The notes under the pieces are model-generated. The model searched no databases, was not told the origin of the DNA, and was given only the letters and a program-made list of their open reading frames with translations. DNA of 64,000 bases from Meconema thalassinum (taxonomy: Eukaryota; Arthropoda; Insecta; Orthoptera; Tettigoniidae), in contig OX336390.1 of assembly GCA_946902985.2 (NCBI GenBank), positions 528,630,861 through 528,694,860 on the forward strand, written 5' to 3'. The translations under genes were made by a program, and so were the position numbers. This document shows, piece after piece, positions 43,374 through 56,200 of the stretch. Position 1 is the stretch's first letter. Each line of letters starts with the position of its first letter.

Positions 43374-44573
43374 TAGCCTACTTTCTCCTAAATCCATGGG
43401 TATTGTTATAACTCTTCGTCTTTTTCAAGGAGTATAATTGAATGTTGGTTGTAGTAGCTTGTTGAAATACAACGTGCTATACAGATATTAAACATAAATA
43501 TGAGGTGCCCTTTGCTATCTCTGTAAAAAAATTCATTCAATTCGGTTTCACCGCGTTTGAATTGATATGGGGAATCAATTTGCAAACATACATGGCCGCT
43601 ATCTGCAAACTATTGGGCTGATGATCTTGTAGTTCACTCAAGAGATGCTTCCCACAGAAAGGTATGTTGTTGCAAAATTTGGTAGAGATCAAATGATTAG
43701 GTTGGTCGTAATTGCATTTAAGCTTTTAACATTTGGGTGGCCGCCATTCCTTTTCCTTCAAGATGGCTGCGATATAAAACATGACAGTGAGGTGCCCTTG
43801 CTAGTGCTACCTCAGTAGCAAATTTCGTTCAATTCGGTTTTACCGTGTTTGAATTGACAGGGGGAATCGATTTGCACACATACATGGCCGCCATATGCAA
43901 ACTATTGGACTGATGACCTTGTAGCTTGATCAACGAACGCTTCTCACATAAAGGTATGTTGTTGCAAAATTTGGTAGAGATCAGATGATCAGGATAGTCA
44001 TAATTTGATTTAATCTGTTTACATTTGGGTGGCAACCATTACGTTTCTGTCAAGATGGTGGCGAAATAAAACATGACACTTAGGTGCCCTTTGCTTGTGC
44101 TACCTCTGTACCAAATTTCGTTCAATTCGGTTTTACCGTGTTTGAATTGATAGGGGGAATCGATTTGCACACGTACATTGCCACCATCCGCAAAGGATTG
44201 GGCTGATGATTTTGCAGTTTGGTCAAAACCTGTGTCCCACATAAAGGTATGTTGTTGCAAAATTTGGCAGAGATCGAATGGTTAGGTTAGTCGTAATTTG
44301 ATTTAAGCTTTGAACATGTGGGTGGCTGCCATTACGTATCCGTCAAGATGGCGGCGATATAAAACATAACACTGAAGTGCCCTTAGATAGTTCTACCTCT
44401 GTAGCAAAATTCGTTGAATTCGGATTCACCGTGTTCGAATTGATGGGGGGGGGGGAAGACATTCAGAGTACACACACACACACACACACAGACATACACA
44501 TTTGGCTCTGTGTAGATCTATCTATAAGTCTACTTTCATTTTTTTGTGCAAAAATCGACACTAAAGTAGGCTA
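43374..44573. mobile_element. Nonautonomous element with TAGCCTACTTT ends
   Basis: Perfect 11-bp inverted ends TAGCCTACTTT and AAAGTAGGCTA. Inside are three to four ~270-300-bp units marked by GGTATGTTGTTGCAAAATTTGG (about 43,661, 43,952 and 44,246) and GTTCAATTCGGTTT. A (CA)n tract is at 44,470. The short frames are repeat translations. Confidence 0.65.
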
Positions 44574-44627
44574 AAAATGGCATCTGGTAGGCCTACTCGC
44601 AATACAGTACCTTGGGAGTAAAATTTA

Positions 44628-44921
44628 GGGGGCTGCGTGGCGCCGTCGGTTGAGGCGCTGAGCTTCTAACTGAAAGGAAGTGGGTTCGATCCCCACCCAG
44701 ATAGCGGATTTTAGAAACAAAACTACCACTTTCGGAAATGCAAATAACCCTGGGGTCAGCCTACACCAGAAATGAGTACCGGGCTAATTTCTGGGAGCAA
44801 AGACGGCCGGGCGTGGAGCTGACAACTCCATCCCATCTAGTGCCGATGTCACAAAAAGTGGAAGCCTCTACCTTCCACTTCTCCCAGGGCCTCCATGGCC
44901 TGTATGGAGTTTGCTTTGCTT
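44628..44921 (+). mobile_element. Complete tRNA-derived SINE with 16-bp target duplication
   Basis: 294 bp beginning GGGGGCTGCGTGGCGCCGTC, with B box GGTTCGATCCC near 44,685 and a body with CTCCAGGGCC-like and TTTGCTTTGC 3' motifs. Flanked by TTGGGAGTAA[A/C]ATTTA (44612-44627 and 44922-44937). A related unoccupied site, with nearly the same flanks, is at about 48,431-48,465. Confidence 0.88.
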
Positions 44922-44937
44922 TTGGGAGTAACATTTA

Positions 44938-45306
44938 AGTATGACATAAAATGCAGTTCTTATGTAGATGGTGTACCCTCTCAAGCATGAAGACAGCAAT
45001 TTCCTCAATGATATTGATGGAGTGATTTGGAGTTCAGTTAAATTATCGAATCACCAACTGACGCCCCTAATGCAATGCAATGAACTACCCACCTTGAGTC
45101 AATGAGGGGTAGGAATTTTCAAAGCTCACTGGAAATTTCATCAATACTGTACCGGTATATGTCAAACGTTGATGTATGTGAGGAACTCATACAATGAAGA
45201 GACTAGAGAACTTAGTACTGAAATAGACCGGGATCCTCTTGCCAAATTCATCTGATTATAATTCAAACTAAACATATTTAACAAGAAGTTCCGTGACGAA
45301 CTAAAG
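44938..45306. other. Noncoding DNA between SINE and repeat element
   Basis: No gene. The last ~25 bp (ACAAGAAGTTCCGTGACGA) are repeated before the next element at 46,840. Confidence 0.4.
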
Positions 45307-46748
45307 AGCCTACTTTTCTTAAAATTTAAGAATCATGCCAATGATTAATCTATATTATGGATCTATCTAGAATAATGACGAAATTAAGTTGGTAATACCG
45401 GTATCGAAATTTCTAATTAGCTTGAAATACTGTACACCTGGCATAACGTAGCCTAATAGAGAACTACAGTTGGCAGCTCTGGTGACTGAATATATTCTTA
45501 ATTCCATCTCTTAAGGTACAGAATACAAAATGTGGTTGAAGTCCAATGGATAGCATAGAGGTTACATGCAATTAAACATTGGATCTAACAGCGTGCGTAA
45601 AATCATGTTGGCAACAATGACATACATGTATTGGTCAGAAATAATCTGAAATAATATGGTCTATTGTTTTGTCAATTTTGAATGAAATCCATTATTTAGT
45701 ATAGAAGTTACATGCATTTTAAAATTGGACCTATCGGAAGGCTTAGAATAATGTTGGCAGCACTGGCGTAGGCCTATATTAGTTACTCCAAATTAATCTA
45801 GAATGCCAGGTACTATACGTGTGCAAAGTTTAGAGCTATTGGCTCGCATACTTTCTGATATATTGATATTAGGGTAACGAAAATAGAGACAGTATTTATT
45901 AACAGTTGGCAGCCCTGGTTACTCTTAAGAATCGTCATAGTCATATCTGTTATGGTACACATAGCACACACAAAATTTGGTTGAAATCCAAATGATAGTA
46001 TAGAAGTTACATGTATTTAAAGTTGGACCTCTCAGTAGGCTTAGAATCATGTTGGTAGCTCTGACGTATATAACTTACTCCAAATAAAGATAGAATGTCA
46101 GGTACTATACGTGTGCATAGTTTAAAGCTGTCGGCTTGCATACTTTCTGATATAACTTATGGGTATTTGGATTTAAAATATTGAGAGCATTTATTAACAG
46201 TTGGCAGCCCTGGTGGCTCTTAAGAATGCGCTCAGTAATATCTGTTTATGTACACATAGCACATACGAAATTTGGTTGAAATTCAATTGATAGTGTTATA
46301 ATTGATTGCTGTTATAAATAAAGCATATAAAATTTGGACCTATCAGCAGGCTTATAATCATTTTGGCAACACTGACATTTATCGCCTCCTGGAAATATAA
46401 CTGCAATATTATTATCTATACGTGAGCCAATTTTGAAATAGCTCCCATTCATACCTTCCAAGATATCCAACATGGAGCTCAAATTTCAATTGCGATTTTT
46501 CAGCAGTTGGTAGCACTGACATCATTTTCAAATATGGCCGTGAGATATTCAGGTATAGGTCTTTACTCCTACCAAATTTTGTTTCGATTGCTGCAGACGT
46601 TTAGGAGTTGATAGGGGGGGGGGGTGACACACACACAGCCAGACAGACAGACAGAAGGACAGACAGACAGACAGACAGACAGACACACATTTGCCCGATC
46701 TCATAAGTCTACTTTTTCCTCATTTTTGCAAAATGTGAAAAGTAGGCT
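45307..46748. mobile_element. Nonautonomous element with AGCCTACTTTT ends, copy A
   Basis: 11-bp inverted ends AGCCTACTTTT and AAAAGTAGGCT. Internal ~290-bp units contain ACAGTTGGCAGCCCTGG (about 45,465, 45,902 and 46,197) and TATACGTGTGCA. A (CAGA)n tract follows a G run at about 46,612-46,690. No ORF. Confidence 0.75.
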
Positions 46749-46864
46749 AAAAATGTTGAGATGGTTGCTTATATATGAAGACAGCCTGTTATAAATAAAG
46801 CATAAAGTGCAATACAACTAATAATAAACAAAAAATTATACAAGAAGTTCCGTGACGACTAAAG

Positions 46865-48273
46865 AGCCTACTTTTCTTAAAATTTAAGATTCATGCCAAT
46901 GATTAATCTATATGGATCTATCTAGAATGATGACGAAATTAAGTTGGTAATATCGAAATTTCTAATTAGTTCGAAATACTGTATACCTGGCATAATGTAG
47001 CCTAATAGAGAACTACAGTTGGCAGCCCTGGTGACTGAATATATTCTTAAGTCCATCTTTTAAGGTACAGAATACAAAATTTGGTTGAAGTCCAATGGAT
47101 AGCATGGACGTCACATGCAGTTAAACATTGGATCTAACAGTGCGCGTAAAATCATGTTGGCAACAATGACATACATGAATTGGTCAGAAATAATCTGAAA
47201 TAATATGATCTATTGTTGTGTTAATTTTGAATGAAATCCATTAGTTAGTACAGAAGTTACATACATTTTAAAATTGAACCTATCAGCAGGCTTAGAATCA
47301 TGTTGGCAGCACTGACGTATATTAGTTACTCCAAATTAATCTAGAATGCCAGGTACTATACGTGTGCAAAGTTTAGAGCTATTGGCTTGCCTACTTTCTG
47401 ATATATTGATATTAGGGTAACAAAAATAGAGACAGCATTTACTAACAGTTGGCAGCCCTGGTTACTCTTAAGAATCGGCATAGTCTTATCTGTTATGGTA
47501 CACAAAGCACACACGAAATTTGGTTGAAATCCAAATGATAGTATAGAAGTTACATGTGTTTAAAGTTGGACCTCTCAGCAGGCTTAGAATCATGTTGGTA
47601 GCACTGACGTATATATGTTACTCCAAATTAATATAGAATATCAGGTACTATATGTGTGCATAGTTTAAAGCTGTCGGCTTGCATACTTTCTGATATATTA
47701 GTATTTGGATAAAAGAAATTGAGAGCATTTATTAACAGTTGGCAGCCCTGGAGGATCTTAAGAATACGCTCAGTCATATCTATTTATGTACACATAGCAC
47801 ACACGAAATTTGGTTGAATTCTAATTGATAGTGTAGAAGTTATATGCATTTAAAAATTGGACCTATCAGCAGGCTTATAATCATTTTGGCAACACTGCCA
47901 TGTATGGCCACCTGGAAATTAAACTGCAATATTATTATCTATACGTGTGCCGATTTTGAAATAGCTCCCATTCATACCTCCCAAGATATCCATCATGGAG
48001 CTCAGATTTCAATTGCGATTTTTCAGCAGTTGGTAGCACTGACATCATTTTCAAATATGGACGTGAGATATTCAGGTATAAATCTTTACTCCTACCAAAT
48101 TTTGTTTCGATTGCTCCAGCCGTTTAGGAGTTAATAGGGGGACACACACACACACACACACACACAGCCAGACAGACAGACAGAAGGACAGACAGACAGA
48201 CATACATACATACATTTGCCCGATCTCATTAGTCTACTTTTCCCTCATTTTTGCAAAATGTGAAAAGTAGGCT
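46865..48273. mobile_element. Nonautonomous element with AGCCTACTTTT ends, copy B
   Basis: Same ends, order of internal units and (CAGA)n tract (48,165-48,205) as copy A, and roughly 90% alike by eye. The ~20 bp upstream of each copy also match, which suggests a tandem duplication rather than two independent insertions, or a larger element end. Confidence 0.75.
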
Positions 48274-48539
48274 AATATTAGAATTTTAATTTAAAAAGAA
48301 AGGGTTCTTTGAGCCACATAACAGTTAGAAATCGGATTGCTGCCCTAACCCATGACTATGCAGGAAGATCAGCTGAGCTCTTCTGCTCCTACTACAGTGG
48401 ACGGAGCAAAATAGTGGGCATTTCAACAAGTACCTTGGGAGTTAAATTTAAGAATGACATAAATTCAGTCCTTCAGTCTATAAAGCGGATGACGTGCTCA
48501 TCAGTCGTCATGGATTCGATTATACTCAGTTAAAGTTGT
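48274..48539. other. Noncoding DNA with a paralogous empty SINE site
   Basis: 48,431-48,465 matches the flanks of the SINE at 44,628 without the SINE. No gene seen. Confidence 0.6.
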
Positions 48540-48895
48540 GGGCCTCGTTGAATACAAAGTTAGGAGGGTTCTTACCTTCTCATCAGGTACGAATGGATAG
48601 ATCTTGTATGACCTATCCTCAATCTGACGAAAGAAAACTGACTCCCTCCGTGCCCGGAAGGAACTCGGCCACATACGAGTAATTACTGGGTATTGGATCA
48701 GCTAGCCACCGAGACTCGCAGAATGACAGTAATTGTCGGCGTAACTGAGAACGAATATCTCTGCTAATACCTCCATTGGTCGAGGTGGTAGTGGTAATGC
48801 CTCTTTTACAGCTCGATCCGCTAACTCATTTCCCGCAAATTTCCTGTTGCTTGGTAGCCACAGGAAGGCAATACTAGTGTCAGCGATGCACATTT
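48540..48895 (-). pseudogene. I-like LINE fragment (RNase H region)
   Basis: Minus-strand frames match the RNase H and downstream part of the I-like LINE at 33,900-34,310: FLWLPSNRKFAGNELADRA and LPPRPMEV, and the Cys-rich tail region. Internal deletion and stops. Confidence 0.8.
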
Positions 48896-49227
48896 CAGTT
48901 CATCTAGGTTCCCTCTCCATTTCACCTCTGAGATTTTAACGCTCGCGCCACCATCTGGGTTCCACTAACTCTAGCGTTAGAGTCAGAGTTTTAGAGAGGC
49001 TCATCAGACAGCTGGACATGTGTTAAATGAACACGGGGGAGACTAGGCACTTCTTTGTAGCTAATGGCACTTTCTGTAGTATCGGTATCACACTCTGAAG
49101 TCGTGCTCTCGTCCCTCTGTTACGGTCGGATGCGCACGACGACCCGAACCAGAAAGCTATCGAGTTACCCAGTCGATGACTACTCCGTGGGACTAGCTGG
49201 CCAGATTTCACAGCACGCGCGGATTTT
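48896..49227. other. Unclassified stretch between LINE fragments
   Basis: Nothing recognised with confidence; a frame at 49023-49211 minus has no family features. Confidence 0.35.
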
Positions 49228-50313
49228 GCAATCTATACTTTAGAGTTCTCTTCAACCTCTACATCCATGACTTGCCATCAACCTCAGCTACTAAGTTTAT
49301 CTATGCAGATGACATTGCACTGGTAGCTCAAACCAGAAATTTTGAGGATGGAGACTTGGACAAAATGGCTACATTCTTCAAGTCTTGGCGATTGATCCCA
49401 AGCGCTTCTAAGTCTGAGGTTTCATGTTACCATCTTAGCAACCGACTCGCAAACTACGAGCCATCGGTTTTATTCCTTGGTGATAAAGTAAAGTACAACC
49501 ATTTCCCGAAATATCTAGGAGTCACCCTGGACAGAACTTTAAGCTACAAAGAACATCTCACCAAGCTCTCTCACAAAATCACTACAAGGAATAACATCCT
49601 ACACAAGCTTTCTGGTAGTTCATGGGGAGCCTCGGCTGACTGCTTACGATTAACGGGTATTAGTCTTGTCTACTCTGCAGCGGAATACCGTGCTCCTGTA
49701 TGGCTGGAAAGTGCACATGTGCATAAAGTAGATACTAAGTTGAATGAAACCATGCGCTGCATAACTGGTACTGTCAAGTCTACACCTCGCCACTGGTTAC
49801 CCGTTCTTAGCCATATCCCACCACCCCACCTGAGGAGAAAGGAAGCTCTGCTGAGAGAAGCAAAGAAGATCCGGTCATCTCCCTCATTACCAGTTCACCA
49901 GGAATGTTGTTACCCATCGCCACAACGACTCCGATCTAGGAGACCAGCAAGTGTATTGGCCGGCCAACTCTTGAGGGACAATTTTAACCTAAACCGGAGG
50001 TGGCTGGAAGAGTGGTCTAATTCAACATCTGGTACTAATGCTCATGATATAAATCCAACTCGGAAAATGAATGGATTTGTCCCCCCAAGAAAAATATGGT
50101 GTCGCCTCAACAGACTGAGAACTGGGCATGGGCGCCGTAATTTCTTGCGCCGTAAGTGGGGCTGGATGGATGTGTGAATGCCGTGAAGAGGAGCAGACCA
50201 TGGACAATGTCATCCTGCGTTGCTTTCTTCATGCCTACTCCGGAAGCCCCAGCGATCTGTTTCATCTATCAGAAAGTGCTGCTGTGTGGTTGAAGAACTT
50301 GGACCTGGACTTA
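49228..50313 (+). pseudogene. Jockey-like LINE reverse transcriptase, 3' half
   Basis: Begins in the palm (LYIHDLPSTSATKFIYADDIAL), so the finger domains are missing. A 301-residue open frame (49272-50177) follows with PKYLGVTLDRTLSYKEHL, RNNILHKLSGSSWGAS, LVYSAAEYRAPVW and LNETMRCITG, and a C-terminal RLNRLRTGHGR. A frameshift near 50,160 precedes a Cys/His-like end (CRCGEEEQTMDN-type, split between frames). The YADD motif is intact, but the domain is incomplete. Confidence 0.8.
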
Positions 50314-50573
50314 AGAATTCCTTGTTGTACTCACCATACGATTAATAAATCGTTGATTATACCATTCATATAACAAATTGTATTTTGGCTGCTGCAAAGG
50401 AAAGAGTACCTCCCTAACCCGACAACTCCCGTAGGAAGCTTGTCCCTTAGTAGACAGTCGAGATTACAAGTTCATCGACGTGCTTTCAAACGCAATCGGA
50501 GGCGAAATACCATGGCCAACCTTAAATCACATAAGAGGGATCAATCCCCCCCAGAGTCAAATTATTATAATAT
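50314..50573. other. Target-side DNA upstream of the RTE-like LINE
   Basis: No gene. Ends with the left target duplication at 50574-50585. Confidence 0.4.
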
Positions 50574-50585
50574 GAAATTTGATGA

Positions 50586-53500
50586 CCGGTCAGGTGACAG
50601 TAGACGGTACGACCTGTGACTGTCTGGCCGAAGGTCAACCCGAGGGGGGCCCAACGGCTACGGGCGGAGGAGTCCTCTTTTGGAGGCCAGATGAAGCCTT
50701 TGTGCAGGAAATGGCACATAAATTCACCAGATGTTGGCAGTTAATGGATACGAAGGCGGAAGAAGGAACCTTGTAAACACCTCAACGGCGGAGTAGGCAG
50801 AGGGACTGCTAACCACAAACTGCTGCCGTGCAGGTAGGGAGAGGACCCCAAATGCTAAGGGAAGATACCCTGACAGAAAACGGGCTGGAATGACAGCTAA
50901 GAGGGCAGCCCCCTCATCATGCTAGCTTCCGTAGTGTTAATAACCCACGTGGAGCGAAATTAAACTATTCAGAGAAACATGAGAGTAGCCGGACGGATAT
51001 TAAGGATACAACCTGGCGCGAATAGGTATAGGAGAATTGGTACTTGGAATGTGACCCCGCTGTCAGGGAAGGAGATAGAAATAGTTGAAGAAATGGAGAA
51101 GTACAAGCTCGCCATACTTGGAGGCAGCGAAACCAAGAGAAAGGGTAGTGGTCAAATAAATTTGGATAAGGGACATGTAATGAGATACTCAGGAGTCAGC
51201 AGGAATGAACGGGCAAAAGAAAGAGTGGCCATCATTACGTCCGAAGCAGTGGAAAACAAAGTGACAGGATGGGAACCTATTAACTCCAGACTTATCACAG
51301 TGGATATGGAACTGGAAGAAAGTATTACGCTAGTGCAGGTCTATGCCCCCACTGAAGATATGCAAGAAGTAGATAAGGAGCGATTCTATGTTCAAATGCA
51401 AAAAGCTATAGAGAAAGCCAGGGAAAGATGTAGACATGTTATTGTGATGGGGGACTGGAATGCTAGGATTGGAAACAGGTTACGTTGAGGACATGGATGT
51501 ATGGGCCAACATGGAGCAGAACGTACCATCAATACCAATGGAGAAAGAATGTTGGAATTCTGTATTGATACTGAGCTAAGGATTGGCAACACCTTTGCCC
51601 CCCATAAAAATATTCATAAATAACTTTTGAGGCAGTAGGCCGAGGAGCAAAGAGTTGCATTGACTACTTTTGTTACACCAAGAACATCACTAGATGTAAG
51701 GGTCTTCCGCAGTGCAGAAATGAGTACAGAACCGGCTTCTGGTTATGAAAACAAGGTTTAAGGCTACACCCACACCCTCTCATCTTCGGTTTGAGAGAAT
51801 AAGAATTTCTGCATTCAGTGAGGAAGAGGTAAGGCAGAACTACGTTCAGAAGTTGGGGGGAAACGTCAGCAAACAGAAAGGGAAGAACCTGAGAGAAGCT
51901 GGAACTTAGAAGAGAGATGGAGGGAATTTAAGACGAATATTATCAAAGTAGCAGAAGAGGTCTGTGGGAAAACTACAGTAAACACACGAAGGAAACGAAC
52001 AAAGTGGTGGACTGAGGAGGTCAAGGAAGGTGTAAGGAGGAAAAAGGCAGCATGGAAGGAGTACATGAGAACAAGAAGGGTAGAGGACTGGAGGAATTAT
52101 GTGGAAGCACGTAATGAAGCTAAGCGACAAGTACAAGAGGCAAAAGCAAGGAACTGGCAGGAATTTGGGGAGGAAATGGAATCAGAATACAGAAATAATC
52201 AGAAGAAGTTTTGGAAAATATTAAGATCCCTCCTAGGCAAAGTTGGAAAGAGAATCTGAAATATTGAAGATAGGAACCAGAAGATCCAAACGAGGCCACG
52301 GGACATTCTTGATACGTGGAGCACCTATTATGATGACGTGTTCCGTGCAGACCAGAATTCACAAGACGATTCTGGTCATAGGGCAGAAGAAGAACTAGAA
52401 GAAGGGGAGACAATTATGCAGAGTGAAGTAAGAGAGGTTATCGCTGAAATGAAGGTGGGCAAGGCAGCTGGTTGGGATGGAATTTCACCGGAATTGATGA
52501 AGTATGGAGGAGAGGCTGTGGTGAAATTGATGACAAGGATATGCCAACTAGCATGGCGCATTCAGAAGATTCCAAAGGATTGGGAGAAGAACATTATTGT
52601 TCCTATCCATAAGAAGGGCAGCACTATCGAGCAATTTGTCTTTCCAGTGTGGCCGGAAAGATATACTCTCGCATATTGGAGAGGAGGCTGAGACAAGAAG
52701 TAGAGGAAAAATTGGGAGAAGAACAATGTGTTTTCCGGCCAAATAGACAAACACACGACCATATATACACACTAAGAACCATTATAGAGAAACGACTTAG
52801 TCGTGGGAAGGATGTTCTAGCTGCATTTGTCGACCTAAAGGCCGCATTTGCCTCGGTCCCTAGGGAACAGCTTTGGGCAGCACTTGAAGAGGAAAAGGTA
52901 ACCAAGACTCTCCTGTGCCGCATAAGGAGCTTGTACAATAGCGTCCAGGGAGTCGTGAGAATAGCTGGTGAATGCTCTAGGGAATTTAAAATGGCGAAGG
53001 GAGTAAAGCAGGGTGATAGCTTGAGCCCTCTCCTCTTTGTGATCTTCATGAACCAAGTCATTAAACAGCGTAGAAGGAGAACCAAAAGAATTAAGGTTGG
53101 CAACTGGAACATGAGACCAATATATGTCCAATCCTTGGTCTATGCAGATGACATTCTGATTTTGGGTGGGAAGGAGGAGGATCTCCAACAAGCTCTTACT
53201 GAATAGGCTTATGCCTTCCAGGACCGTGGGATGGCAGTGAACGCGAGCAAAACCAAGGTAATGCAGGTCACCAAAGGAGAAAAAGTACAGCTTCAGATCA
53301 AGTGGAACAACGAGGATATTGAGCAAATAGAACACATTGAATACCTGGGCACCATCATGAGAGAGGAGGGAAAATTAGAAGCAGAAATAAACAACAGAAT
53401 TAGAAAAGCTAATCAAGTTTACTATGGTATAAACAACACAATTATAGGGAAGAAAGAAATGTCCAGAAACACAAAAATCCGGGTATATCATGCTGTGTAC

Positions 53501-53952
53501 CTGCCAACCCTCCTGTATGGTGCAGAGAGTTGGACAGTGCATAAAAAACTGGAGAGTCGTTTGGTCGCCGCTGAGAGGAGATACTTGCGGAAAGTTGCGG
53601 GGAAAACTCGAAGAGACCATATTTAAAATACCACAGTGAGAGATGAGCTTCAGCAGGAGCCAATAATGGATATCATTGAGAGGAGAGGATTGGGCTGGAT
53701 TGGTCACCTAGAAAGAATGGAAGATGAAAGGAAAGCGAAGCAGGTGTGACGAGCCAGACCTACAGGAAGAAGAAAAGGAGGAAGGTCACGGATTGAATGG
53801 GAGGAGTAGATCTTGGGACTGATCAGGAAGCGAGGGAAGACCTTGGGTGATGTTCAGAGAATGACGCACGACAGACGAAATTTAATAAATGGCTGAAACG
53901 TCCCAACAATTAACGGTACAAAGGGAAAGAAGAAGAAGAAGAAGAAGAAGAA
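50586..53952 (+). mobile_element. Full-length RTE-like LINE (3.4 kb) with (GAA)n tail and ~12-bp target duplication
   Basis: Flanked by GAAATTTGATGA at 50574-50585 and 53953-53964; the leading G-A-A of the right copy merges with the tail, so the duplication is 11-12 bp. Length 3.37 kb and short-repeat tail (GAA)n at about 53,925-53,952 are typical of RTE. A 5' UTR with CGACCTGTGACTGTCTGGCC precedes a single ORF. Confidence 0.85.
50979..53800 (+). pseudogene. RTE-like LINE ORF (AP endonuclease, reverse transcriptase), disrupted
   Basis: Endonuclease: RIGTWNVTPLSGKE, AILGGSETKRKG, LVQVYAPTED and VVMGDWNARIG-like IVMGDWNARIGN (about 51,450-51,480). RT: KVGKAAGWDGISPELMKYGG (52,455), IPKDWEKNIIVPIHKKG, CVFRPNRQTHDHI, AFVDLKAAFASVP (52,830), GVKQGDSLSPLLFV and SLVYADDILILGG (about 53,130-53,170). 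C-terminus: YLGTIMREEGK, VYHAVYLPTLLYGAESWTV and GWIGHLERMED. Disruptions near 51,490, 51,620, 52,260, 52,630, 53,206 and 53,625 (stops and frameshifts). The YADD motif is kept, but the protein is not continuous. Confidence 0.87.
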
Positions 53953-53964
53953 GAAATTTGATGA

Positions 53965-54539
53965 AGTTTTAAAATTTGAATAAAACTCATCTTCGGTTTG
54001 ATGATAAATGAATGAATTGTGTTTGAAAGCATTTCTTTTCACTCGTGCAACATTTCTAGTGTTACCCTATCCTAACACTTACTGAATGAGCAAAATGGTT
54101 AGCTATTCAGTTAGCCAGAGGGGTGACAGTAGCACTATATTTCCTCATCTCTTTCCAAAAAATACACCACTTGTCAGTTGCCATTCTGCTAGTATCCGAG
54201 TGTAGGTGTCGTTTTAGAAAGTGATGATTTTGGGAAGAGAACTGGACATTATACTGTAATATCAACAACATTGTTAATTTTCGAGCATTTGTACATTGAT
54301 AAGTGCAAATACAACGTATCAAATGCTAATCAACTAAAACATGAAAAAATTAGGAGGTGTTGAAACTTTGGGATTGAATATAAGCAATCATGTCTAATTA
54401 TGACTGAACCCTTAACCCCCCCCCCATGTACTTTTGACTCGGCTCATCCGCCTCCAGAAGCAAATCCTAGTTACGCCGCTGTCACATTCTAAACGATGCG
54501 TGCTGAAGTGCGAATTCTCATTCGGGGGAGTAAAGAAAA
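53965..54539. other. Noncoding DNA
   Basis: Right flank of the RTE-like insertion, continuing the target sequence. A C run is at 54,418. No gene seen. Confidence 0.4.
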
Positions 54540-54935
54540 GTTGAGGGAAAAGTATGTATTATCTACGACAGAACATACTTCTTCACCTTAAGTGTGGATT
54601 AAGCTACGTCAGATATCCACACTCCCGACATCGTTGACGATATCCGGAGTCTCCATAAATGGGGACATCATAACGGACCATCTTGCCATCGCCAACAGTA
54701 TTGGATCACACTTCTCTGATGTATCCAACTCCAGGAGTTATGATCTAACATTTGTGGCTCTGAAACGGGAGGCAGACGCTCACCCCTTGTAATTTGCCAC
54801 AGCTGCTTCGGAGTTCTACGATGCACCATTCACTGAATGGGAAATGCGCTTGTGCTGTGCAGGGATACATCTCCTGGACCGTACAACATCCATAATCAGC
54901 TTGTACGGTTACAAACTGTAGGAACTCCACCTAAT
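54540..54935 (+). pseudogene. I-like LINE ORF2 fragment (between endonuclease and RT)
   Basis: Plus-strand match to the I-like LINE around 36,130-36,440 minus: the frame at 54592-54792 has GVSINGDIITDHLAIANSIG and a SHFSDVS block. The remainder is in other frames. Confidence 0.82.
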
Positions 54936-55570
54936 TCCTAAAAATACTCTAAAACTAGCACCAAACGACATATCTTGGAGCTTTTCGACTTGTAATGTGG
55001 TTCTGACTTCCTTATAGACGTACTGAACTATTTGCTACCGACATTGAAACGAAACATTACTGAACTAGCCCAATTGTCCGGTGGATTTCTGAGTGGACTT
55101 AACTGTAATTTCGGCGCGCTTCTAATCTGAAGCGGCGTTTTTCAACTAGAGTTCTTTGACTAGCGTCCTCAACGGAGATGGACGCATTCCATGCATCCGG
55201 AGAAGATTCTCGAATCTCATAATGTACAGCTCAGCAAGTTCAACTGAAACCCTGAGTAAGGGCGCTGTTGACACGGTTGAGTGGGGCAAGGTGAAGCCTA
55301 GTAGTTCGCATATTTACCGGGGCTTCAGATGAACTTGTCGCGCAGTACAGGTGAGCATTTTGTTGGAACGGGGCCACCGGCAAACCAGGCGCCCGCAAGC
55401 CTTCCGCCAACCAACCCAGCCCAGACCGCTACTTCCATTATGCCGGCATCTATGTTTGCTCAATGTTATTACGTCATTTAACCGTCAATTTAATTGGATT
55501 TATCCAAATTTCAATTTGTTCTGGCCAATGTCACGCGTGAATTTCAAGCTGTTGTTTTACTGATTCTGGC
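54936..55570. other. Unclassified noncoding stretch
   Basis: No recognised gene or repeat. A Pro/Arg-rich frame at 55351-55563 looks incidental. Confidence 0.35.
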
Positions 55571-56200
55571 GACTTGAAGAATGCTACCATCATCACTATC
55601 TTTAAGAAAGGCGATCGTAGTGTGTGTGAGAACTACCGTGAACTATCGCTATTATCTATTGCAGGTAAAGTTCTCGCAAGAATTCTACTAAGCCGGCTCC
55701 AGAGTATATCGGAAAGGCTTTTGACCGAGTCTCAATGTGGTTTCCGAACCTCCAGGGGCACAACAGACATGATATTCTGTGCCAGACCACTCCAGGAAAA
55801 GTGCAGAGAGCAACATGAGCCTTTGTATTTATTTTCTATGATATGTAAAACGCCTTTGATTCAGTAACAAGATCTGCTATGTGGAAAGTATTAGCGCACA
55901 TTGGATGACCAGATCGCTATGTGGAATTAGTTCAGGCTCTTCATGATGGAATGTCTGGGAAGGTTTCTCACGGTAACTCTGTATCCGATCCGTTTCCCTC
56001 ACGGTTTGAAACAAGGCTGTGTGCTTGCTCCAACACTCTTTGCATTGTGCATGGGTGCCATGATGTATGAATTATCTTCCGACAACCCAGGCATAGAGAT
56101 TAAGTTTCACTTCGATGGAGCCTTTTTAATCTGGCAAGACTTCGTTCACAGAGACATACTGTACCCATATGATGGGGACTGGGGTTCGAACCTATGACAT
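55571..56200 (+). pseudogene. Non-LTR reverse transcriptase fragment
   Basis: Two frames carry finger/palm motifs: NATIITIFKKGDRSVCENYR, LLSIAGKVLARILLSRL and SQCGFRTSRGTTDMIF (55574-55867), then GLKQGCVLAPTLFALCM (55943-56197). The region between, with the FDL..AFDSV motif, is frameshifted, and the YADD motif is not found. Clade not decided. Confidence 0.72.
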
